Assembly (NCBI GenBank): GCA_959347315.1 | Contig: OY365819.1 | Coordinates: 25,263,995 to 25,327,994, forward strand | DNA length: 64,000 nucleotides | Source: Bimastos eiseni | Lineage: Eukaryota; Annelida; Clitellata; Crassiclitellata; Lumbricidae | Direction of reading: 5' to 3' | Shown: positions 1 to 12,400 of the stretch, in pieces | Layout of the letters: every line of letters starts with the position of its first letter | Position numbering within the stretch: the stretch's first letter is position 1 | Position numbers and translations under genes: made by a program | Notes under the pieces: generated by a model | What the model was told of the DNA's origin: nothing | The model's input: the letters and a program-made list of their open reading frames with translations, nothing else | The model's database searches: none

Positions 1-385
1 AATGTAAGGAGTTAGTAGAGCATGAATATAGGTAGGTGCACTGGTGATGATTGCTTTGTAGGTCAAACAAGCTAACTTAAATTTGATTCTGAAATCAACA
101 GGGAGCCAATGCAGCTGGTGGAGTAAGGCAGAGAAGCATGTTCGTAGTGGGACACGTAGCACTACTCGAGCTAACGTTTTTTGGATACGCTGAAGCCTTT
201 TGAGTTCAAGGTCTGATAGACCGACAAGAAGTGAATTAGCATAATCGAGGCGAGAGGAGACAAGTGAGCAGGCTATAGTTTCGCACATATTTTGGGTTAG
301 AGCCGACCTCATGTGACGTATTGCCCTGATGTGGTAGAAATAAGATTTACAAAGGCTTGTTATGGATATGCCTCGAGTGGTCAAA
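1..385 (-). pseudogene. C-terminal fragment of a non-LTR (CR1/L2-like) reverse transcriptase
   Basis: The minus strand is open without a stop for about 125 codons and runs off the left edge. It reads as the region after the catalytic part of a LINE reverse transcriptase: an SxLDYxNSLLxGL block at about 230-280 and the LHWLPV block at about 105-125, both typical of CR1/L2/jockey-type elements. No ATG begins it and the similarity fades at about 385, so this is a 5'-truncated insertion, the usual state of LINE copies. Clade assignment below 'LINE' is tentative. Its good frame suggests it is younger than the other LINE relics in the window. Confidence 0.75.
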
Positions 386-615
386 ATAGGCTTATAAGTG
401 CAAAATATTAGTAGGGCAATAATTTCTTTAAAAAGAACTAAATTGCTAGTACTCTTGATCTTTAAATTTACAGACAAACGTTAATATTCAATCGAAACCA
501 TGGGCCATATTGTTATTACGCTGTCATGTAGGCCTACGTGAATTCAGTCAGCAACTTCATGATCAAGCCTGGCCTGGGCATAATTATGGGCTAAAATGAG
601 ACACTCTAGTGATGG

Positions 616-660
616 TTTAAGCTTTCACATCTTGTTGCACACAAGATGTGAAAGCTTAAA
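616..660. repeat. Perfect hairpin, 20-bp stem, 5-nt loop
   Basis: Bases 616-635 are the exact reverse complement of 641-660, separated by TGCAC. It is one of at least seven similar structures in the window. Confidence 0.9.
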
Positions 661-3381
661 ACATGCCCTTTTTCAATTCAGTTTTATTTGGTAACCAAAA
701 AAACATGACAAAATTACAAACAACAAGTTAACATAAATGAATATTATGGTTACACAGGGGAAGCTAAAGGGGTCATAGACCCCGCTAACCAGGGCCCCCT
801 ATGTAGAATTCATAACCTGGCAATTGGTACCTAAATTAATAACATTCACATATCAGGTACATGTGAGTAAAATAGATAGAAGTTAATTTTAACTAGTGCC
901 TTAACTAAGGGCTCATTGCATCCACTGAATAGACAGAAATACAAACATTCAATACTTAGAGTTGTCTTCAAGCAAATAGTGGCAAAGTTTATTTTAAAAT
1001 AATCTAGTATTTGGTTGGTGCTGAATATATGTTGGGCGAAGATTCCAAAAGTGAGATCCACTGCATTGAATAGAAAACCATCGAGTATTTGTGTGTGCAT
1101 AAGGAGGGTGGGTCACAGGATGTCGAGTTTCTTGTCTGATAAGAGTGTAATTTTACACTACTTACGATTTCATATGTTTCTATTAATAAAAATAAAGGTT
1201 CTTGTAAGAATTATTATTTTTAAATTCAACGTTTGTGAAGTATAAAATTGGTCTATTTAATGTAGAAAATTAGCAAGTCTTTATGAATTCTTTGAAGCAG
1301 TTTTAAAAATCGAAAACTGCTCCGGAATTATACGAGCTATCTATATCACCGATATCCAAGTGTCCTAAGCCATATACCGATTGTTCTCTATACCACTTAA
1401 TTTCTTTGTCTATGTAGCAGAACATGACATTGTGTAGGCGTTGTTATTGTTATTCTAAAGAAATACAATCCAAACTTTACGTCACAGTTAAATTAGTTAA
1501 GCATATTAGATTAATTAACTACTGTTTAAAATGTACTGACAATAATATATATATATGCCTATTTTTTATGCACATGCCCCAACATAATATTATTGCACAG
1601 TATATGTCTATTAATGTAATAGCTTTGCAAGTTACATTGGCACACTGACCGTGCACTATGAGTGGGAAGATCCGTCGGCTATGTAGGTTCCTATTGCCTA
1701 TTCGTGTTCGTTTGCCGAGTCTAAGTATATGTGCTCAAAAATATTTTAAACGCACGATTGCATCTTGCTTTTAGTTGGTTAAATGACTTCCCTTTTAATG
1801 ATTCTATGAATTACGTCTGTTTGGAAATAACATTTCTGTAACGATCACTCCACTCTCAATCTTGCTCCTTATATTGAAGTAGTTCAACCGTGTCCAAAAG
1901 CTCTACGCCCGCTCTCTAGTCAAAAGAAGTGGTTGAAAGCGAGTGTTTAGTCGTCCTCAGGACTAAACGTGCTCAACAAAGCAGTCACACATTAATAAAC
2001 AGCCAAATGTCAGTTTCTGCGAATCATGAACGAAGTTATTTTTAAATAATAAAAATCATTACCAAAATATGATGACGACAACAAAGACGAATAGTTTCAT
2101 TGCTTCATTTCACTGATGCCTTATGTATGTATTAAATTGACCAAAAGCTTGGAACATTAATAGTATTAGTACTGTAGGCTGCAATAAAATGATGAAGTTT
2201 ATAGCCAAAGTGAAGGTATCTTAAGTAGGCCTAGTAATGAAATTACAGTCAGTCAGAGAGCATAACAATGGCTTCGCATCTTTTGGCAACGTGTTATATC
2301 ACTTATAATTGAATAATGCTTAGAAAACGCATAAACTATTCAGCCATTAACTTTTATTCTTATGCCTTGTCTGCTTAATCACTCGACCACTCTCTCTTGC
2401 TTTAATAGTTAGGTTGTTATTCAATTATCAATTAGTGTCGGACAAGAGAATGGCTGTGATATGCCTAGCGAAGGAATGATGGACCATGCAATAACACGCC
2501 GGTTGTTTTGAAGTAAAGACTAAATCAATTAAGGAGTGATTAACATTATTTAGGATGACGTTTTCGGTGAACTAGTATAGGGCCTTGACGTGCCTTGAAT
2601 TCGGTCGTAGGCTGTTGGCCGTGTGATCGTTTGATGTTTATCGTTACGGTTGACAGCCGGTGTTTGTCGTCCCACTGCTTCTACCCACAGCAATTACACT
2701 ATAGCTGCCGAAGAGAATGAACACATTGTATTGGAATGAAATTTTATGTGTCCAAGTGTGCATGCATGCGAATTTATGAGTAACCTAACACTTTTTCATG
2801 TGGGTTTCACCATTCTTAGCATAAAAACTGTCAAAATAAGTATGAGGTACATGTTGATTGTGTAGATGAGTTCAATGCCCAAGCACACAACATCTTGGAA
2901 GCTGCTCTCATGGCGCTATAAAAATGCCTCTATACATCTCATCAATTTGTTAGTTTTATTGCACTACCATTCACAATTGTCGTTTCTAATATATTATGTG
3001 GGTTTCTAATAAAAGATACGTGGCATTTTTCTGTCAAATGTGCTCGCCTGATAGATTGAATCTCCACGACTAGACGCGTGTCAGTCTACATACGAGATAT
3101 TTTCACTGGGTATACCCATCCCAGTTTCCTAAAACTAAAGAACGGTGTTCGCTGGTATTGATTCATTGTGCGCTGTTTACAATTGACTGTGTTTGTCTGA
3201 CAGATTCCGACTGAAAAGGAAGACATTTCCTCTGGATTAAAAATTATGGCAACGCGCGACTAGGTTGTTGCAATCTTCCTAGTGTCATCATGCATGACTG
3301 GGAAAACCAGTTTAAGAGTTTGTGGAGCTACGTGTACTTCCTTTGTTGCAAAATGTATATATTGCACAAACGTTCAGGCAT

Positions 3382-3388
3382 TATAAAT
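3382..3388 (+). promoter_or_regulatory. Possible TATA box of the BRICHOS gene
   Basis: TATAAAT lies about 80 bases before the chosen ATG (3467), which would leave a 5' UTR of roughly 50 bases. The match is real but such AT-rich words are common here, so it is only a candidate. Confidence 0.25.
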
Positions 3389-3466
3389 CACTGTACACGA
3401 CAGAGCCACATCTGACAAGTGCTTCATCTATTTTGCTGGAAGAAACTTCAGAGCTTGCGACCGAAT

Positions 3467-6400
3467 ATGTCGGAAGATAAAAGGACAACAGATGCGCCGA
3501 CGTTCGTCATATCTACTACCGAGGTAGGGCCTAAATATGCTTTTAGTGGATAGGAAATTAAGCATTAGCTTAATAACGTTAAAATATAATCATTTACTGA
3601 ATTTGTGTCAATTTTAGTAATCTTTACCTTTTCCCACTTAAGCAAATTGTATCGTTGTACTCAATTGATCTGGCTGGGCAGCCATCGGCGTCCAGCTTGA
3701 CCCAAAACGCTGTATAGATAAGATAGAAACCTTTGAACTGAATCCTATCAGTTAGAGCATGAGAGCGATACTAAGTAGAGGGAGGAGACTAAGGTCAAAG
3801 AACATTTCAAGGCGACGCAATAGAATATCTTGATAAATCATGTTGAATGCTGAAGACGCACCAAAAGGTGGGACTTATCTAGTGGTCAATTTGTAATTGT
3901 GGAGGTGGTTGAACTGTAGAACGAGCGTTTCTCCTACCCACAATAGTCTTTCTCGGCCTTTTCGATTAAAAGTTCTCGCGACTTCCCTCTGGCAACATTA
4001 AAATTTGCAGCTTCAAAGGCCTGTGTGGTCAGAGGTGTTACAAAGTTTTGAAAGTGGAGGGCGCAATTTGGACGATATTGTATACATTCCGAAAACATTT
4101 TCGGTGTCCCTCACTTGTGAATTTTTCATAGGTGGGGGCACAAATCATTTAAGCAAATGTCATCTAATCATAATTATTCTTTAGAAATAAGAAAATGCAG
4201 GATACTTTAAAAGTATACACTATAATCTTAGAGCTATATTTTTTACAATATTCTTTTTACAATATTCAATAAAATTCCATGCGAATTTATCTTTTCAACC
4301 CCTGTGAGGCTTTTAAGCCGGATCAACTGGTATTGCTTTGGAGGGAGTCGCTATAGCCATTGCTGCTGTCGACTTTGCATTCACGCTTCTTGGAAAGTGG
4401 TACAACGAGAAACCGTTCAAACACGGCGAAATTCATATTCTGGCTCGTAGCAAACATAACTCGATCGGAGAACTTGTCTCTGGTGCACTAGCAGAAAGAA
4501 GATGATCAATGGAGTTGGAGAAGCCGGTTGGAGAGAAAGAAATGAATAACTGGGTGTCGTCAGCGTATAGATAATGACCAACTGCATTAATGAGTGAAAT
4601 GAGAGGGGTAGTATAGAGGATGAACAAGAGGGACCCAAGAACAGAACCTTGAGGAACAACACAGGTCAGCGGACATAATTGATATGTTTTTACTGAGATA
4701 GAGCGGGAAGAGACCTAGGCCCGGATCCAGAGAAGGGCGGTATCAAGGAAGCCAAACCAGGTAGACAGTTTCTGGTGCAATATATTGTAGTCGATGGTAT
4801 CAAAGGTTGTTGAGATATCAAGGAGGCAGAGACAGGAGACTTGTTGATGAGAAATAGCAGAAACAAGTTTATTGTAGAGTGAAGTGAGAATGGTTTCTGC
4901 TGAGTGACGCTTGGTAAAGTGTGGATTTAGGAGCGAGTTGGACGTCAGGTAGTCATTTAGACATTAATGACAGGTTGGAGAACTATTAAGAATGGGTAGA
5001 TATCCAAAGCGGAATATAAACATATTCCTGCTGAATTTGAGAAATATGAACGAATGATGGACGGAATACGTAGAGTAAAGTTGTATTCGAAGGCAGCAAA
5101 AAGGGGAGAAGGTTCTGGAAGAAGGGGAGACGTTCTGGAAGAACTCATCAGTAGAACAAACGCATTTGGAACTGCAGCTCCAATTGCGGGTGCGGGTGCA
5201 CATTCTCGCTAACCTGTGGGTGGGAAGATCAAGTTAGCACGGCTGAACCTTGTGCACCACCAAAATATATAGACACGATCAAGATGTAGTATGTCATACG
5301 CTACAAGACTACCAAAGTAACTAACTGGGCTGTGAGCAATCACAGCCCAGTTAGCACACCCACTGGGATGGAGCACAACTACATTTTCCCCAAAAGCACA
5401 CAGGCTACTCTGATCACAAGGGCAGTAGACTTTTCTACGGCAACCATAGATGTGGCATAACTATTGACTGGACCTTAAACTGCATGTTTATAGAAAGTAT
5501 ATCAATGTTAACTTTCACAGTATCCAGTTGAGTCCAATAGGAAAGTTTATCAGCATGCTGCTTAAATATGAAATAATTCACTATAAATATACACATATTT
5601 ATATATGATGGCAATTGTTTTATCAACCTGCGTCTCATTTGTGTTATCTTTGAAAGCTGCTCTGCGTTTCTCTTACTTTACGGTTTTTATCTTGTAAACG
5701 CGAGTTGTTAAACAAAACCAACATAATAATATTAGTTATTTTAATTTTTGGAATTGGCTGCGATGTGAGGACAACGTAATCTCTCTAAGAAAATCTGTTG
5801 GAGTATGGAGATTGTTTCCTTTAACACAGCGAGTAACAACATATTTTGTTTTCAAATATTTAGAAACATAACATTGCAATACACTAATTATTAAAGAAAT
5901 TAAAATATGTTGGCCCTAATCAACTGTAGCATGAATATTGCAAGGTGCATATATGTCTGTGTTGGACTCGTTTAAAGCTGGGATAATGCATGCTTTACTT
6001 TAAGGGAAGACTTGTCAATGAACCTCAGAAATCTCGTCCGTACAAGAAGTATGCCATCGTTGCAGTTAGTGGCATACTTGTTGTGGCCATCATTCTCACT
6101 GCAATCCTGGTTGGGATGCATCTGTTCACGCAGGCGCAGAAAGACATTGTACAAGTAAGTGATGTGTGCAAGTATCATTGGATGCTACTGCATGCTAGGA
6201 CAGGCACATTCGCGACTTATGCAGATCTATATTAAGCTATACATGTATTGATTCATCAATCAATGAATTAATCAATCAGTCAATCAATAAACTGTAACGG
6301 ACTACTCTCTCACTCTGTGGGGTATCGGCAACGAGCTAGGTGTCACTTAAAACTACGACCAGGATACCGATGGTACCTAACTCTGTCGACGTGAGTCCGG

Positions 6401-9400
6401 CTTCCCGAGAATAGCGGAAGATTTCTTGGTTCAACTGATCTTTATTTATTGTCAACAGAAAACCCGACAACTCGTCGATAACTATAGTTCGAGTTCAGTG
6501 TCAGGGCCACCGGAACATACATGTAGTCACAATTATGGAATGCTCACACGAAGGGCTGGGGCCATTGAGTAACCCAACCAACTATTGGCTGAGTCAGGCA
6601 ATAACTTGAAGCGACCAACAGCACCAAAATATACGATAATAAATTAAAAAAATAATAAGATACTGGTAATCCAGGTCCTTAACAATACTTGATTGATCAC
6701 GATTACACGGGCACTCAGTTTTGGTAAGCATGTACAGTGGTATCAAGGGAACATAATAATCGACTAACAAGGTCGCTCTAGTTATATACGAATGGTTGGT
6801 AGTCATACCCTTCACCCAATAATTATGTCTTATATCAATCAATTGCTATGGTGTCCATAGTTAATCATTGGGAGTCTCTTCAAGAACAGGATTGCCAACT
6901 ACGCGGTGAACACATAGTAAACTTGCAAACAGTAAACAACAAAATAGACATAGTAGCACATGTCCAAAACCAAATAATAACTTTAAATGAACGTTTTTAG
7001 CGATTTATAATTAATAATCTAGAACTGGTACAATGTAAGCGTACTAGCTTATTGGGCTGGGAGTTCCAGAGCAGTGGGCCACATATTCCAACACCATGCT
7101 ACCAAACAGTGGAGAGAATAGTTGGTTAGCCGGTTTCGGTATGATTGTCAAAATACTATAAATACAAATTATTTATTTGTAGGCAGAATTTATTACAATA
7201 ATCTAACAAGACGTGTCTAGTAATTACCTAATTATAATCAAATATCACGGAGTCAATTTGATTATAACTGTTGTTGATAAATTTACAAAGACTCGCATCA
7301 AATAACAATTACTGTTTGTCGACAATCTAAAATTAATGATTTATTTTCTTACGTCAATTTAGTTCTCGTACAATCGAGATACGAACACCAAAGAAGAAGT
7401 GATTAGTGATTCAAATGCCAACATCGTCCAGTATCACGTCAACAGTGAGACATACGAGGCTTGGGTCATCAACGACTTTAATCGAGTAAGTTTTAAATTC
7501 ACCCAAAGATGGAACTAGATCATGTACACATCTAAAGACAATGGTAGAAAATCTTTCTGCGTTAGTTGCATCAAAACACTGCTAAAAATCAAGTTGTCGA
7601 CTTACAATGCCTATGCAGTATGGGGCCGTTCACATATTATATAACGCAAAAGTCCCAATTTTGACCCATACTCTACCCCTAATAACGTTAATGGCGCTAA
7701 ATCCAATTGTATTAATTACGGTTACTAATTGGGTAATCGACAATTGTCACCATGTATGTACATGTAAGCCTACTAATACAGCATGATGATACATGGTAGT
7801 GACGTACATCCTATTTAAAAGCACTATTTTAGTTTCCATCCTGTTTTCACTAGAAATGAGAATACAGTATCACACAGAATGGATTGGTTTAATATTGCAC
7901 TATCAGGTATTTATCGATAGGTTCGCGGTATAACTCTACCTACTTAATAGCGTATGGTGCATACAAAGTGTTTATTACAACTGCGATTGGGTATTTAAGC
8001 AAACGTAAAACTATTTACACATACTATAGAAAATGAAATTAAACATCATGATAATACCTACCAAAATAACTATTTCAAGTGAATTAATTTTAATTTAAAC
8101 CAGAATCAAAGCACAGCACACAGAATTGAATTTTAGAGCGTTTAAAGCTATGCACGTGAAATTGTTAAAATTGTAAGGGGCCGTTCACATATTATATAAC
8201 GCACAAAATCTCAATTTTCGACCCACCTTCCTACCCCTAATAACGTTAAATAACAGCAGCGTTATATAACCCTCCACCCCTATATTATATAACAGATATG
8301 CTACCTACCCCCTACCCAACCCCAGAAGCAACAACAAAGCCTACTAATAGTCTACAGCATGATAATACATGGTGGTGACGTAAATTCTATCAAAAAATAC
8401 CATTTTTGTTTCCCATCCGTTTTGCACTAGAAATGAGGATTGCAGTGTCACACAGAATTCATTGGTTTAATATTGCACTATCAGGTATTTATCGATAGGA
8501 TACAGAGTGTATACTTCAACTACTATTGGGTATTTAAGCAAACATAAACTATCTACTCATACTAAAGAAAACGAAATCAAACATCTTGATAATTATTTAA
8601 AGAAAATTAATTTTAATTTATACCACAATCATAGCAAATCACACAGAATTCAATGTGAGAGCATTGAAAGCTATGCACAAGAAGTTGCTAAAATTGTAAT
8701 CATGAAATTCTTAAAAGTGGATTTATAAATAATAAATCAATTCGCCTGACAGCTGATGGCGTTAGTTTTGGTTCACAATGTATTGTGAACTTCGATCAAG
8801 CAAAAAAGGTCAGTGGTACATTGAATTTCCAATTGGCTGGCAAACAGGTAAAAAGGACAAGCTGAAAAAGTTTGTTATATAACAAAACCTTCAACCTACC
8901 CCCCCCACCCTGCACAGTATAACGCTAACAAAATAGGAACCCATCCACCTACCCCTTGAGCGTTATATAATATGTGAACGGCCCCTAAACAGCAAATTGT
9001 TAAAAGTGGATTTATAAATAATAAGTAAGAACGTCAAATTAATTTGCCAGGTGGCAGCTAATGGTGCTAGTTTTGGTTCACAACTTATTGTGAACTTCGA
9101 TTAAACATTGAAGGTCCCTGGTACATGGAATTTCCAATTGGCAGGCAAACAGGCAAAATAGCATAAGCTGAAAAAAAGTTTGTTATATAGCAAAACCTTC
9201 AACCTACCCCCACCCTACACAATGTAACGCTAATAAAACCGGAACCTACCCACCTACCCCTTGAGCGTTATACAATATGTGAACGGCCCCTATGCACATC
9301 ATAAACTGGCCAAGATGAAACTGTCATTAGCCTAGTTTTATAACTGACAAGGAAAACGTAATTTGTAACATAGCTTAGACCAGCGTTTCCCAATGTTTTG

Positions 9401-12400
9401 TGGCCGTGAAACCCGTTTGATCTTAAACTTCTTGGCGAAATCCAGTCCAAAACTGAACATATTTTGCTGTAGGTACAAATGCTTGAAAATGCAGATAATT
9501 AAAGGTTTAGGACTAGATTAGATAAATTATTATAACACAATTATCTATGACAATGATATTTGAATTTTTTATATATAAAACTATGCAAAGATAAAGAGTA
9601 AAACTCTTCATTTGTTCACATTGAAAGTTTTCCACGGAACCCCTGTCTTCACCTCACGGAACCTCTGGCTTCCTCGAAACACAGTTTGGGAAACGCTGCC
9701 TTAGACCTTTATAAATATAATCACTGAGTTAGCTTACAGGAAGAAATACTGCATACATATCAAAATTTTATGTAGGAATTCAATGAAGAAGTATAGTCGT
9801 TGTCTCGTTTGTAAAACGAATGCCAGATTTCCGTTGTCATCGAGGGGTTTAAAAATCTACAGATGGGCAAAAGGACCATGACTCGTATCTCATGTTTGGA
9901 AAGGCGGAGATTCTTTATAGTGGAATGTACATTTATGATAATCTATCAATCTATTAATTTTTGTAATGTTCAGGATATTCAAGTGATGAAGATTCGCTCT
10001 GAAATGGGAACCAGTTGCTATTTGACTCCTCTTAACCGGACTTCAGGCAACGATCCCTCAAGAATCAAACCTCCTTCAAACAGCCAACCTCCTGTAAGTG
10101 ATGTTTCAAATGTGTAGGTCATATTTTTCTTTGCAAATTTTGTTTCAGCGGGCAAATTTAGGGACCTCATCGCCTCATCAGTTGCAGAAAATGACTATAG
10201 TCCAATTTGAAATGGGCGATAACACAATAATATAAAACAACTTACATGCTAATGACATAAACTTTTACTGTTACGCTTTTTGGTGGCGTTGCTACCCTCT
10301 TACGCATTGAACTAAGAAATAGCGAACAGAATATTCTAGATGTATAAAGCCTTATCTAGGCGTTCTGCGGGGAATTATAGGTCAATGCAACTATTTTCAG
10401 CCAAACACGTCGTTTAAATTTTGACAAAATTTCATAGGTCTTCCCGTGCAAAATTACGCTGTCATTTCTAACTACGTCAACCAAATTTTTTGGATTTATT
10501 CTGAAATTTTTGATATATTCTGAAATTTTATATTGCCTTCTTCCAAAATCTTTTGCTCAGAAGTGCACACACTTCGACGGCGCAATCGCAGTTGTACAAC
10601 TGCGATTGCAAAGCAATTGTGCGCGAAGGACTTGCTCAAGGTCCCTGCACAGTGACTGACGCCTCGGACGCCAGCTGTTCCCTATTTTCAATCGATTGAA
10701 AACAGGAAACACTAATAACCAGAAACACGACATCTACATAAGTCAGATAAATTAGGCCAACAGTTTTATTAAGCCGCACATGATGTATGCTGTTGTATCA
10801 CCCGGCTGATGGGTAGTTGTTGGGCTGTGGTTGGGTTTGGAAAACATCAGAATTAGACTTCCTAAAGGCGCTATATAAATGCTTTGTTTAATGAAGAGTG
10901 GAGCGAAACAGTTTAAATTACGTTGCTGTTTAACAGAATACCACTGATAGCCTGAAGTACCTTTCAGCCAGCAATCCTATTTCGGAAGCGACATTCCTGT
11001 GTCAATCAGCCAGAAGCGCTTGCAACGGAATTTCCACTTATTGGCTCTTCCCGATTTGTGAAGGTTCCAAAAGTAAGATTTCTTTCAAAATCTCTTACTA
11101 CAGTTATAACCTACTGAAGTAGCCGTATTCGTAACCGCAACTATAACAATCCACTAAGCTAATATCAAAGTTATGGCATGTGTGTTCTTTTCATTAAAGG
11201 ATTTATTGACGTTCCTGGTGTACACACATATGTATGAGCATACATGTACATTTTCATCGATCCAGCTTTCACCAAGCTTCCACTTAGGAAGAATTTATAT
11301 ATATATTATATTCCACTTAATTAAGCAGAATTTATACATATGAGACATTTTTATTGACGATATTATTATCGTGCGACATTCTTAATTGCGAACCTCCAAG
11401 CGTCTGTTGTCACTCCAAATTATCGATGCATAGTGATGCAGAGATTTGAAGCGATGTGCTTTCTGATAGCAATGGTGATAGGTGATGGTGTTTGCGACAT
11501 TTTTCTTGCGACATTTTTATCCTATACTGTCACCTGCAGATGATGATGATTATAATTTTATTACAACCTGAAATGAAGACTGGACACTAGCCAGAAACAC
11601 AATTTCTCCAGTTGGTGACTTTATTGATGTAACAATGCACAACATGCTCCCTTCACTATGTTGGCAAATTGTCCTTTTCCAATTATTTATATCTATCTTG
11701 CACACATGACAGTTATGCCCATAAGATATACTGAACGATCGAGGTGTGACCTTTATTTGGTCATAAATTCGAAGAGAAAACACTGGCTAGCTCATAACAC
11801 TTTCTTTATCCAGGCCAGTTTCTCTGTTTCTGTGCATATTGATTCATTCAGTACAAAGATTTATATAGCGCCCCTTCAAGGTTACTGCTCACGAACCCTC
11901 CCGACCAAGGCACGGTTGAAATAACAGTTTTAAGGCGAGTATAAAAAGAATCTGAGTGGATCTTATAGAGCAAGTGCAACGGCAACGGGAGCGGGTTCTA
12001 GAGAGAGGTACCAACTACTGAAAATACACGATTTGGTGTAGGCCTAATAGTTGTACCGGCAAATAGGACAATGAGAGCACATAGTTTAGTAAAGCAATGC
12101 ACGGCGACTTGGTGCACACGTAATAAAGTAGCAGAGATCGCGAAAATAGGCAGGGACGAGACCCAGCAAGGACAGCCTGTGTCCGATCGATAGTCCGAAG
12201 GTTCGATAGTCCGACGGTTCGATAGTCCGAAGATTCTATACTCCGACATTAATTCACTAGAATCCGAAGTAATTAATGAAAAGAATGTGTAAAACTGGGA
12301 GCCGAATTGATATGAAATGAATCATGCCTAAATGGAAGCTGGATGAATATAAAGAATTATGCAATCCAGCTTCCAACAAACATAATTCTTCTCATCAGCC

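Larger units (their letters stand above)
386..3466. other. Intergenic stretch without a recognised gene
   Basis: AT-rich DNA in which all ORFs are short and resemble no family I know. It contains one 20-bp perfect hairpin (616-660) and scattered TAGGCCTA octamers. The last part holds the probable promoter of the BRICHOS gene. Confidence 0.5.
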
